Positions 57,735 to 64,000 of a stretch of DNA of 64,000 nucleotides are shown here, piece after piece. How positions within the stretch are numbered: position 1 is the first letter of the stretch; each line of letters begins with the position of its first letter. Source of the DNA: an uncultured Spirochaetaceae bacterium (lineage in GTDB: Bacteria; Spirochaetota; Spirochaetia; Sphaerochaetales; Sphaerochaetaceae); contig CALXOL010000004.1 of assembly GCA_944390015.1 (NCBI GenBank), positions 1 to 64,000 of the forward strand, in the 5' to 3' direction. The translations under genes were made by a program, and so were the position numbers. Under the pieces are notes generated by a model. It searched no databases, was not told where the DNA came from, and was given only the letters and a program-made list of their open reading frames with translations.

Positions 57735-58289
57735 ATGAAAGTAGCTTATATTAGAGTATCGACAGAAGAACAAAATACAGCAAGACAGGAAGAGGCTGTG
57801 CAAAAGCAAGGGGCTGAAAAACTTTTTATAGAAAAGATATCTGGAAAGAATGCCAACAGACCTCAATTAAAAGCAATGCTTGATTTTGTGAGAGAGGGAG
57901 ATTGTTTAATTGTAGAGAGCTATTCAAGGCTTGCAAGAAACACTGTAGATCTTCTTAACATCGTAGGAGAGTTAAACAAGAAAGGTGTTTCCTTTATTTC
58001 CCTTAAAGAGAATATTGATACTTCTACACCACAAGGAAGATTAATGCTTACTATATTTGCTGGACTTGCACAATTTGAAAGGGAGTGTACCTTACAGAGG
58101 CAAGCAGAGGGAATAGCTATTGCAAAGGCGGATGGCAAATATAAAGGTAGGAAGCCTATTTCTCTCCCTTCCAATTGGGACGAGGTAATAAAGCTTTGGA
58201 AAGATGGAGAAATCACTGCTAGAGTTGCACAAAGGAAATTAAATATGACACCAGCAACATTTTATAGGAAAGTTGCAAATATAGAGTAG
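57735..58289 (+). CDS. Serine recombinase (resolvase/invertase family)
   Basis: 184 residues. N-terminal catalytic domain: VAYIRVSTEEQNTARQEEAV with the nucleophile Ser of YxRVST, IVESYSRLARNTVDLL (conserved Arg pair region) and FAGLAQFERECTLQRQAEGI (E-R helix). A C-terminal Hin-like HTH follows: GRKPISLP, then TARVAQRKLNMTPATFYRKV. AAGGGG precedes the ATG. In a small replicating element it would resolve dimers; it may also help excision. A tyrosine integrase is also present, so the roles are probably divided. Confidence 0.92.
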   Translation: MKVAYIRVSTEEQNTARQEEAVQKQGAEKLFIEKISGKNANRPQLKAMLDFVREGDCLIVESYSRLARNTVDLLNIVGELNKKGVSFISLKENIDTSTPQGRLMLTIFAGLAQFERECTLQRQAEGIAIAKADGKYKGRKPISLPSNWDEVIKLWKDGEITARVAQRKLNMTPATFYRKVANIE

Positions 58290-58347
58290 GATATTGCGTG
58301 GTAACTTACCCCGTTTTCTAATTGTGCAATTTAGCTTTACTACCATC

Positions 58348-58369
58348 TGTGACTAAATCTGTGATTAAA
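58348..58369 (+). repeat. Arm-type repeats TGTGA(C/T)TAAA, right end
   Basis: TGTGACTAAA at 58348-58357 and TGTGATTAAA at 58360-58369, period 12 bp, as at the left end. They lie about 120 bp inside attR. Between the recombinase stop and here is another TTACCCCGT (58306); 58370-58488 shows nothing else clear. Confidence 0.6.
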
Positions 58370-58488
58370 ATAACGTAGCAAAATAAGCTAACATATCTTT
58401 ACTTATCTCTATTTATCGTTATAATATGTTATTACACTATCAATAAATAGATAAATATAGAGCTGGTTAGAGTAAACAATAAATTGCA

Positions 58489-58530
58489 CTGCAAAACCGT
58501 CTTTCAGCGGTTCGAATCCGCTCGACACCT
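58489..58530 (+). repeat. attR core (42 bp)
   Basis: Exact copy of 53228-53269, the 3' part of tRNA-Cys without the 5' half. It is followed after 10 bp by a terminator hairpin that must originally have ended the tRNA-Cys transcript. Confidence 0.93.
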
Positions 58531-58540
58531 TCTTCTCTGA

Positions 58541-58566
58541 GCTTCCAAGAGATTGGAAGCTTTTTT
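58541..58566 (+). terminator. Original tRNA-Cys terminator, now beyond attR
   Basis: GCTTCCAA-GAGA-TTGGAAGC (58541-58560, perfect) followed by six T. In the empty site it would lie 11 bp after the tRNA; the island now separates them by 5.3 kb. Confidence 0.85.
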
Positions 58567-58966
58567 ATATGCTGATGCTCACGATATTTTTAAATTTAAT
58601 CTTCGTATCATCGCATAGGGTTAGGTTCTTTTCGCTATCTGAGATTTTTTTTGCTCTTGTCCTCTCAGTTTTTATGTATCGCCCTCCATTCTCTTTAAGC
58701 TTATCGGGAATGAAATACGTTATATCAAAACATGTTGAAATATCTTTTGAGATAATATTAAGAGCCTGGTTTATCTTATCTTTCTCCTCTTGGCTAAGCT
58801 TTATCTTATCATCAACGTATCTTGCTTCTTCCCTTATGAGATCATCATATCCGGTAAGGGCTGCGAACGGTGAGAATTGTGCAGCCCGCTCAGCCATGCT
58901 CATCTTCTCATGGCCAGTGGGATAGGGGTATTTTAGATTTATGATATCCTCATATCCTTCTCTCAT
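58565..58966 (-). CDS. Small protein associated with Y-family polymerase (YolD-like)
   Basis: 133 residues. The N-terminal PYPTGHEKMSMAERAAQFSP, FAALTGYDDLIREEARYVDD is a familiar string in small proteins encoded beside UmuC/DinB-like polymerases in Firmicutes and spirochaetes. The rest is helical and charged. Its ATG overlaps the polymerase stop by 4 nt (58963-58966), so both are made together. It is probably a regulator or partner of the polymerase. Confidence 0.75.
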   Translation of the reverse strand: MREGYEDIINLKYPYPTGHEKMSMAERAAQFSPFAALTGYDDLIREEARYVDDKIKLSQEEKDKINQALNIISKDISTCFDITYFIPDKLKENGGRYIKTERTRAKKISDSEKNLTLCDDTKIKFKNIVSISI

Positions 58967-60492
58967 GCCTTATGCCCTCCAATCTGCTCATTCCTTTCCC
59001 TTGCGGTAGCTCCATCCTCAAGACTTATACCTTTTAAAATCGCATTCTTTCCGAATTTCTTCTTTATCTCAAGTGTGGCATATTGAAAACTCTTTTCTTT
59101 TACAGCCTGTCTTGAGTCTTCGATTTTTTTCCTCTCTTTCTCCTCATAGTCAATAAACAGATCAAGTTGCTCCGCATTATCAAGCTTTTCCACCTCTTCC
59201 TCCCTTATTACGGCGCATGCCGTGATATAAAGTCTTTTTATCAGAAGTTTTCTATTTACTATGGAATTAAAAAGTTCTACAGATGCTTTTGTTATTTTTC
59301 TGGAGGATGATGTATAGCATTCGGTGTGGATCGTACCATGTGCGTACATGGGGATTTTTCGCCCATAATGATCCTCTCTGATTTCTCCAGAGAATGCTTC
59401 TATTCTCTTGGGATCTTTCAGGTTCTCGGCATCATAGCCCACTGTTATTACAATCTGGTTTGTAAGAAGACCTTTTGCAACCAGATCAAGAGCAAGGCTG
59501 TCTGCCATCTCTTTGAGTACAATCTCTGCCTTTTCAAATGGATAAGGGCAGGAGAGAACCTGGCCTGAGCCAATGCTGTTGTCTTTTGGCTTATAGGCTT
59601 TTATATCCTTGAGCGTGCAAGGCTCATAACCCCATGCATGGTCGATTAAGAGTTCCGCATTCTTACCGAATACCTTGCAAAGCAGATTCTCGTTGTAATA
59701 ATCCCTCTCTTTCCCGAGAGAACACTTTGCGATATCCCCCATGGTATAGAGTCGAAGGTCGTTTAGCCGTTTCTCATATCCCCTTCCAATTCTCCAGAAA
59801 TCTGAAAGGGGGCGGTGACTCCAGAGCTTTTTCCTATACTCCATTTCATTTAGGAATGCTATTCTTACTCCGTTTTTATCAGCAACGATGTGCTTTGCCA
59901 TGATATCCATTGCGATTTTAGCCAGATAGAGGTTCGTTCCAATCCCTGCGGTAGCGGTTATCCCCGTCTCATTTAGAACATCGAGGATTAATCGCATTGC
60001 AAAATCATGTGCGTCCATTTTGTATATCCCGATATAGTCCGTCGCATCTATGAAGACCTCATCGATTGAATACACATGGATATCCTCAGGTGCTACGTAT
60101 CTGAGATAGATGGAGTATATCTTCCTGCTGTATTGCATGTAGAGCGCCATCCTTGGAGGAGCAATCAGAAAATCAAGTTCAAGGTCATTGTTCTTCTTCA
60201 GTTCGGAGAGAAATACCGATTTTGAATAAAGCCTTTTCTTATGAGATTCTGCAATCCTCTTTCTGTTTATCTCCCTTACTTTCTCTCTTACTTCGAAAAG
60301 ACGGGCCCTTCCTGGAAGGCCGAAAGATTTCAGCGACGGGGATATTGCGAGGCAGATTGTCTTATCCGTTCTGCTTTCATCGGCTACCACAAGGTTGGTA
60401 TCTAGAGGATCAAGATTCCTCTCCCTGCACTCAACTGAGGCATAAAAGGATTTGAGGTCTATTGCGATGTATATTCTCTCTTTCTCAGGCAT
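58963..60492 (-). CDS. Y-family DNA polymerase (UmuC/DinB-like)
   Basis: About 509 residues from ATG 60492. YIAIDLKSFYASVECRERNL holds the first catalytic Asp, the family's steric-gate aromatic and the YASVE helix. HVYSIDEVFIDATDYIGIYK carries the second acidic pair. ATAGIGTNLYLAKIAMDIMA and WRIGRGYEKRLNDL are the helix-hairpin-helix parts, followed by the little-finger domain. It does translesion synthesis. The start at 60492 rather than the in-frame ATG at 60501 is favoured because TATCAT ends 7 nt before it, a leaderless layout. No LexA box was recognised. Confidence 0.88.
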   Translation of the reverse strand: MPEKERIYIAIDLKSFYASVECRERNLDPLDTNLVVADESRTDKTICLAISPSLKSFGLPGRARLFEVREKVREINRKRIAESHKKRLYSKSVFLSELKKNNDLELDFLIAPPRMALYMQYSRKIYSIYLRYVAPEDIHVYSIDEVFIDATDYIGIYKMDAHDFAMRLILDVLNETGITATAGIGTNLYLAKIAMDIMAKHIVADKNGVRIAFLNEMEYRKKLWSHRPLSDFWRIGRGYEKRLNDLRLYTMGDIAKCSLGKERDYYNENLLCKVFGKNAELLIDHAWGYEPCTLKDIKAYKPKDNSIGSGQVLSCPYPFEKAEIVLKEMADSLALDLVAKGLLTNQIVITVGYDAENLKDPKRIEAFSGEIREDHYGRKIPMYAHGTIHTECYTSSSRKITKASVELFNSIVNRKLLIKRLYITACAVIREEEVEKLDNAEQLDLFIDYEEKERKKIEDSRQAVKEKSFQYATLEIKKKFGKNAILKGISLEDGATARERNEQIGGHKA

Positions 60493-60499
60493 AGCTATC

Positions 60500-60505
60500 A
60501 TGATA
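60500..60505 (-). promoter_or_regulatory. -10 element, leaderless promoter of the Y-family polymerase
   Basis: Minus strand TATCAT, seven bases, ATG at 60492. The upstream ATG (60501) overlaps this -10 and would lie outside the transcript. Confidence 0.4.
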
Positions 60506-60539
60506 GTAGCCTGAAAATCAAAGGATTTGCAAAAGGATT

Positions 60540-61367
60540 TCAGCTGTCACACTGATACCAGAGTTCCGCATTGCCATGCCTTATGACATCTCCTTTTCGG
60601 AATCCACTTTCTTCGTAGCTGCCTCTTAAGCTTCCACTCAATAGTCCATCGGTTATTTTGATGTAGTCTTTTATTATACTCTTTTCAAGGATGGGGTTGC
60701 CATGCCCTATGATGAGGCTGTCAAACTCTTTTTCATGTTTCCAGATTTTTAGCAGTGAATCATGGAATATTTTTATCAGTTTTGTGCTGTTATCAGGTTG
60801 TCGCATGAGGATTATGCTTCTATTTATCGTATCTCCGCTGAATAGGAGCCTGTTTTTCCTATCAAGGAAGCATATACTTCCATCCGTATGTCCCGGGGTA
60901 TGGATGCACTCAAGTGTTCTCTCTCCTAAGTCGATGATGGAACCATCATCTATGTTTATGTAGTCAAAAGACGTGCAGTCAGGATTATCGTTTGGAATGA
61001 GGGAATATAGATTTCTTATCTCCCCATCATATAATCTTGGGCCCCTTGTCTCTATGTACATTCTTCTAAATCCATTGTCTGTTCTCATTCCCCAGAGTTT
61101 CAAACTATCATCATCGCTATTCATATAGATAGGAAGGCTTTTAAAATGATACACGCCTCCTGCATGATCCGGGTGTGAATGTGTTAGCAGTACATATAGC
61201 ATCTTATCCGTAATTTCTTTTACGCACTTATCTATTTCCCCGAGTCCGCATCCAGTGTCTATCAGGGCAGAGTTCTTCTTTCCTTCAAGCAGGAAGGCAT
61301 TTACAAGATTGAATTCGTTTATTCTCCACGTGCTTTCATTAATCTTTTCAACCTGATGAGCTAACAT
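60540..61367 (-). CDS. MBL-fold metallo-hydrolase
   Basis: 275 residues. Metallo-beta-lactamase fold with the metal motif LLTHSHPDHAGGVYHFKSLP (HxHxDH), ECIHTPGHTDGSICFLDRKN (second His), LLFSGDTIN (bridging Asp) and LIIGHGNPILEK (last His). All ligands for a two-metal site are present. The family covers glyoxalase II-like thioesterases, lactonases and many unassigned hydrolases. AAAGGA precedes the ATG. Divergent from the MATE gene. Confidence 0.85.
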   Translation of the reverse strand: MLAHQVEKINESTWRINEFNLVNAFLLEGKKNSALIDTGCGLGEIDKCVKEITDKMLYVLLTHSHPDHAGGVYHFKSLPIYMNSDDDSLKLWGMRTDNGFRRMYIETRGPRLYDGEIRNLYSLIPNDNPDCTSFDYINIDDGSIIDLGERTLECIHTPGHTDGSICFLDRKNRLLFSGDTINRSIILMRQPDNSTKLIKIFHDSLLKIWKHEKEFDSLIIGHGNPILEKSIIKDYIKITDGLLSGSLRGSYEESGFRKGDVIRHGNAELWYQCDS

Positions 61368-61434
61368 TTTGCAGTCCTTTTTCCTGATAATACCCTTTCT
61401 TGTATGTCCTAAACAAGAAAAAGCCTGCTTTGTA

Positions 61435-61462
61435 TTGACTGCTTTAAGTTTAGTTTTATGAT
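61435..61462 (+). promoter_or_regulatory. Promoter of the MATE transporter gene
   Basis: TTGACT (61435-61440), 16-bp spacer, TATGAT (61457-61462). Transcription would begin near 61469, downstream of the in-frame ATGs at 61458 and 61461, so translation must start at 61482. Confidence 0.6.
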
Positions 61463-61481
61463 GAAAAGCAGGAGGAGTGAA

Positions 61482-62855
61482 ATGCTGAGCGAAGACAGGG
61501 TGAAAATATTTGAGAGTGAGAGCATCCCACGTGCGATTGCCGCACTTTCAATTCCGACAGTTCTCTCTTCTCTTGTCACTATCCTATACAGCCTTGCCGA
61601 TACTTACTTTGTGGGAATGCTCAACAACAGCGTCCAGAATTCCGCAGTAACGCTTTCCGCTCCTGTCCTGCTTGCATTCAATGCCGTAAACAATCTCTTC
61701 GGGGTAGGCTCTTCAAGCATGATGAGTCGTGCTTTGGGGAGAAAAGATTATGAGACGGCAAGAAGGAGCAGTGCCTTCGGTTTCTATTGCTCCATCTTCT
61801 TCGGGGTCCTGTTCTCTATTTCCTGCACCGTCTTCTTCGAGCCGCTGCTGAATATAATAGGGGCTGATGCAACGACTAAGGATGCGACAGCATCTTATCT
61901 TTTCTGGACCGTATCTCTTGGAGCCGCACCTGCGATACTGAATGTCGTGATGGCATATATAGTACGTGCCGAGGGCTCTGCGATTCATGCGAGCATCGGT
62001 ACGATGAGCGGATGTCTTCTTAATATCATACTGGATCCGATATTCGTACTTCCTTGGGGTCTGGATATGGGAGCCGAGGGGGCGGGTCTTGCCACATTCA
62101 TCTCAAACTGTGTTGCGGTGCTATATTTCATCATCTTGATTCTTTACAGGAGAAAGAGCACATTCGTCTCCATAAACCCGAAGTATTTCGGCTTTAGGAA
62201 AATAATTGTTTTAGGAGTCTGTGCCGTCGGGATTCCTGCCAGCATACAGAACCTTCTTAATGTGACAGGAATGACGATACTTAACAACTTTACAAGCGTT
62301 TATGGTTCCGATGCTATAGCTGCAATGGGGATTGCCCAGAGGATAAACACTGTTCCGACTAATATTGCACTCGGATTCAGCCAGGGAATAATGCCCCTCG
62401 TCAGCTATAACTGGGCGAGTGGGAATATGAAGAGGATGAAGGATGCTATCTTCTTTGCCCTCCGGATAATCCTATTGAGCATGCTCTCTGTTTCCGTAAT
62501 ATTCTATATCGGTGCTCCTTTGTTCGTATCGCTCTTTATGAAGAATGAGATAATAGTCGATTATGGAACACGGTTTCTAAGAGGGTTCTGTCTAGGCATT
62601 CCTCTTCTTACGATAGATTTTCTTGCAGTCGGAGTCTTTCAGGCGGTAGGCATGGGGTCTAAGAGCTTCATGTTCGCGATTCTGAGAAAACTGATTCTCG
62701 AGATTCCCCTTATTTTCCTGTTAAATCATCTCTTCCCTCTGTACGGGCTTGCATACTGTCAGTTCGGCAGCGAGGTAGTGATGTCGTGCCTTGCAATAAT
62801 CACGCTGCGATCAATCATAAGAAAGGGAAGTGCTGTATCCAGAAAGAGGGGATGA
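61482..62855 (+). CDS. MATE family efflux transporter
   Basis: 457 residues from ATG 61482, which has an AGGAGGA ribosome site and lies after the predicted transcription start. Twelve membrane helices in two matching halves: IPRAIAALSIPTVLSSLVTI, LADTYFVGML and GVGSSSMMSRALGRKDYETA in the first; GIPASIQNLLNVTGMTILNN, AQRINTVPTNIALGFSQGIM and PLVSYNWASGNMKRM in the second. It is an Na+- or H+-coupled exporter of organic cations or drugs, in the prokaryotic DinF/NorM-related group. Confidence 0.9.
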   Translation: MLSEDRVKIFESESIPRAIAALSIPTVLSSLVTILYSLADTYFVGMLNNSVQNSAVTLSAPVLLAFNAVNNLFGVGSSSMMSRALGRKDYETARRSSAFGFYCSIFFGVLFSISCTVFFEPLLNIIGADATTKDATASYLFWTVSLGAAPAILNVVMAYIVRAEGSAIHASIGTMSGCLLNIILDPIFVLPWGLDMGAEGAGLATFISNCVAVLYFIILILYRRKSTFVSINPKYFGFRKIIVLGVCAVGIPASIQNLLNVTGMTILNNFTSVYGSDAIAAMGIAQRINTVPTNIALGFSQGIMPLVSYNWASGNMKRMKDAIFFALRIILLSMLSVSVIFYIGAPLFVSLFMKNEIIVDYGTRFLRGFCLGIPLLTIDFLAVGVFQAVGMGSKSFMFAILRKLILEIPLIFLLNHLFPLYGLAYCQFGSEVVMSCLAIITLRSIIRKGSAVSRKRG

Positions 62856-62911
62856 GATTATCCTTTTGATTGAAAATTCTTTGGTGTATACTTTCCATGT
62901 TGGAGGAAATA

Positions 62912-64000
62912 ATGGACGAACTAGAAAAGAAAGCACTTGAATACCATAGTAGAGCTGGAGTTGCGGGAAAGCTCTCCGTCGTACCGACAAAGCCATGCAA
63001 GAGTGCCGATGATCTTGCACTTGCCTATACGCCGGGAGTCGCAAAACCAGTACTCAGGATTGAAGAGAATAAGGCAGATGCATATAAATATACGAATAAA
63101 GGCAATCTCGTTGCCGTGATTTCAAACGGTACTGCGATTCTAGGACTTGGAGACCGTGGTGCTCTTGCCAGTAAACCCGTAATGGAAGGAAAGGGTGTTC
63201 TCTTCAAGAGATTTGCTGATATAGATGTTTTTGATATAGAGATTAATGAGAAGGTTCCGGATAAGGTGATAGAGATAGTCAAGGCCATTTCTCCGACTTT
63301 CGGAGGGATTAACCTTGAAGATATAAAAGGTCCTGAGTGTTTCAGGATTGAGAAAGAGCTGATTGATCTCTGTGATATACCAATATTCCATGATGATCAG
63401 CATGGAACTGCGATTATAGCATCAGCCGGCCTGATGAATGCCTCTGAGATCGCAGGAAAGTCTCTCTCTTCTCTTAAGGTTGTCGTCAGCGGAGCCGGTG
63501 CGGCAGGCATATCCTGTGCAAGGATGTTTACTCTTATCGGAGTGAGAAAAGAGAATATCATAATGCTGGATAGCAAAGGTGTCATATATGAGGGGAGGGA
63601 AGGTCTTACGGAGGAGAAGAAGGAGTTTGCTTCAAAGACCGAGGAGCGTACACTCTCTGATGCCATGAAGGGCGCCGATGTGTTCATGGGGCTTAGCAAG
63701 CCCAATGTCGTAACACCAGAGATGCTACTTTCCATGAGCGATAATCCTATCGTTTTTGCCATGGCGAATCCTGATCCTGAGATTACATATGAAGTGGCGA
63801 CAGCAACCAGGAGCGATATCATAATGGCTACGGGGCGATCGGATTATCCTAATCAGATAAACAATGTTCTCGGCTTCCCGTTTATTTTCCGCGGTGCTCT
63901 TGATACAGGGGCTAAGAAAATCACGGAGAACATGAAACTCGCCGCTGCGAAGGCTCTTGCGGAACTTGCTAGGAAAGAGGTTCCCGAGATCGTATCCAAA
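62912..64000 (+). CDS. NAD(P)-dependent malic enzyme (partial, runs off the window)
   Basis: 363 codons visible, open at the window end. TGGAGG precedes ATG 62912. Malic-enzyme text: [34 protein letters not shown] (catalytic Tyr), [40 protein letters not shown] (catalytic Lys), [36 protein letters not shown] (metal Asp), [16 protein letters not shown] (NAD(P) site). It converts malate to pyruvate + CO2. The visible part matches the short bacterial form; whether a phosphotransacetylase-like tail follows cannot be seen. It links with PEP carboxykinase and oxaloacetate decarboxylase at the C4/C3 node. Confidence 0.93.
   Translation, partial: MDELEKKALEYHSRAGVAGKLSVVPTKPCKSADDLALAYTPGVAKPVLRIEENKADAYKYTNKGNLVAVISNGTAILGLGDRGALASKPVMEGKGVLFKRFADIDVFDIEINEKVPDKVIEIVKAISPTFGGINLEDIKGPECFRIEKELIDLCDIPIFHDDQHGTAIIASAGLMNASEIAGKSLSSLKVVVSGAGAAGISCARMFTLIGVRKENIIMLDSKGVIYEGREGLTEEKKEFASKTEERTLSDAMKGADVFMGLSKPNVVTPEMLLSMSDNPIVFAMANPDPEITYEVATATRSDIIMATGRSDYPNQINNVLGFPFIFRGALDTGAKKITENMKLAAAKALAELARKEVPEIVSK

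Larger units (their letters stand above)
53228..58530. mobile_element. Compact integrative element in tRNA-Cys (~5.3 kb)
   Basis: Bounded by a perfect 42-bp direct repeat of the tRNA-Cys 3' part. Order: tRNA-Cys, integrase-arm-like repeats, tyrosine integrase, two unknown genes, iteron-like tandem repeats, Xis-like HTH gene, RepA-like ATPase, structured non-coding DNA, serine recombinase, arm-like repeats, attR. No capsid, packaging, relaxase or type IV secretion genes. It looks like a phage-satellite-like island or a small mobilisable plasmid-like element that replicates after excision. The DNA is visibly A+T-richer than the flanks and carries eight copies of TTACCCCGT. Confidence 0.88.

Overview
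The window looks like a chromosomal segment of an anaerobic, probably host-associated bacterium, most likely a spirochaete of the Sphaerochaeta/Treponema kind. Supporting signs are the signal-peptide styles (an ABC binding protein with ...LFAGG, a small barrel-like secreted protein), a GTP-type PEP carboxykinase next to a sodium-pumping oxaloacetate decarboxylase, and a fused selenium-type xanthine dehydrogenase. The taxonomic call is an inference from gene content; no rRNA is present.

Layout. (1) 1-12060 is an accessory zone. It holds a TnpB element cut by the window edge and three DUF4143-type ATPases (one a stub, one intact, one with a stop codon in its Walker A motif). It also holds two HNH nucleases, decayed RhuM and AlbA-type genes, and a sugar module (GPH symporter, PIG-L deacetylase, NodB-type deacetylase, GH4 glycosidase). 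(2) 12220-25530 is core-like: tRNA-Ala(GGC), asd, a U32 protein, a cyclic-nucleotide-sensor protein, pckG, a WYL regulator, an RNase D-like exonuclease, an aldo/keto reductase, xanthine dehydrogenase, dCMP deaminase and a membrane-anchored hydrolase. (3) 25720-40370 is a visibly A+T-richer catabolic locus: a divergent GntR/FCD regulator and one long same-strand operon. The operon encodes LeuC/LeuD-like dehydratase, a LeuB-like dehydrogenase, a PreA-like flavo/Fe-S enzyme, a five-gene Liv-type ABC importer, three tandem RraA-family proteins, both aconitase X subunits and an AEC permease. I could not match this combination to a pathway I know, and it is the best candidate for an undescribed system. 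(4) 40465-53070 is core-like again: oadGAB, an Mrp ATPase, a NUDIX hydrolase, a SIMPL lipoprotein, gpsA, a GH36-family protein with both catalytic Asp positions changed to Glu, an Ldh2-family dehydrogenase and a barrel-like protein. (5) 53228-58530 is a compact island of about 5.3 kb inserted into tRNA-Cys(GCA) and bounded by a perfect 42-bp repeat. It carries a tyrosine integrase, two unknown proteins, an Xis-like HTH protein, a RepA-like ATPase and a serine recombinase. The 9-mer TTACCCCGT occurs eight times inside it. (6) 58541-64000 holds the tRNA terminator left behind by the insertion, a Y-family polymerase with its small partner, an MBL-fold hydrolase, a MATE exporter and the start of a malic enzyme.

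How the parts fit. PEP carboxykinase, the Na+ decarboxylase and malic enzyme form a C4/pyruvate node into which the catabolic operon could feed (inference). Several genes have a -10 element ending exactly 6 nt before the ATG and no Shine-Dalgarno sequence. This points to routine use of leaderless mRNAs, and I used it to choose several start codons.
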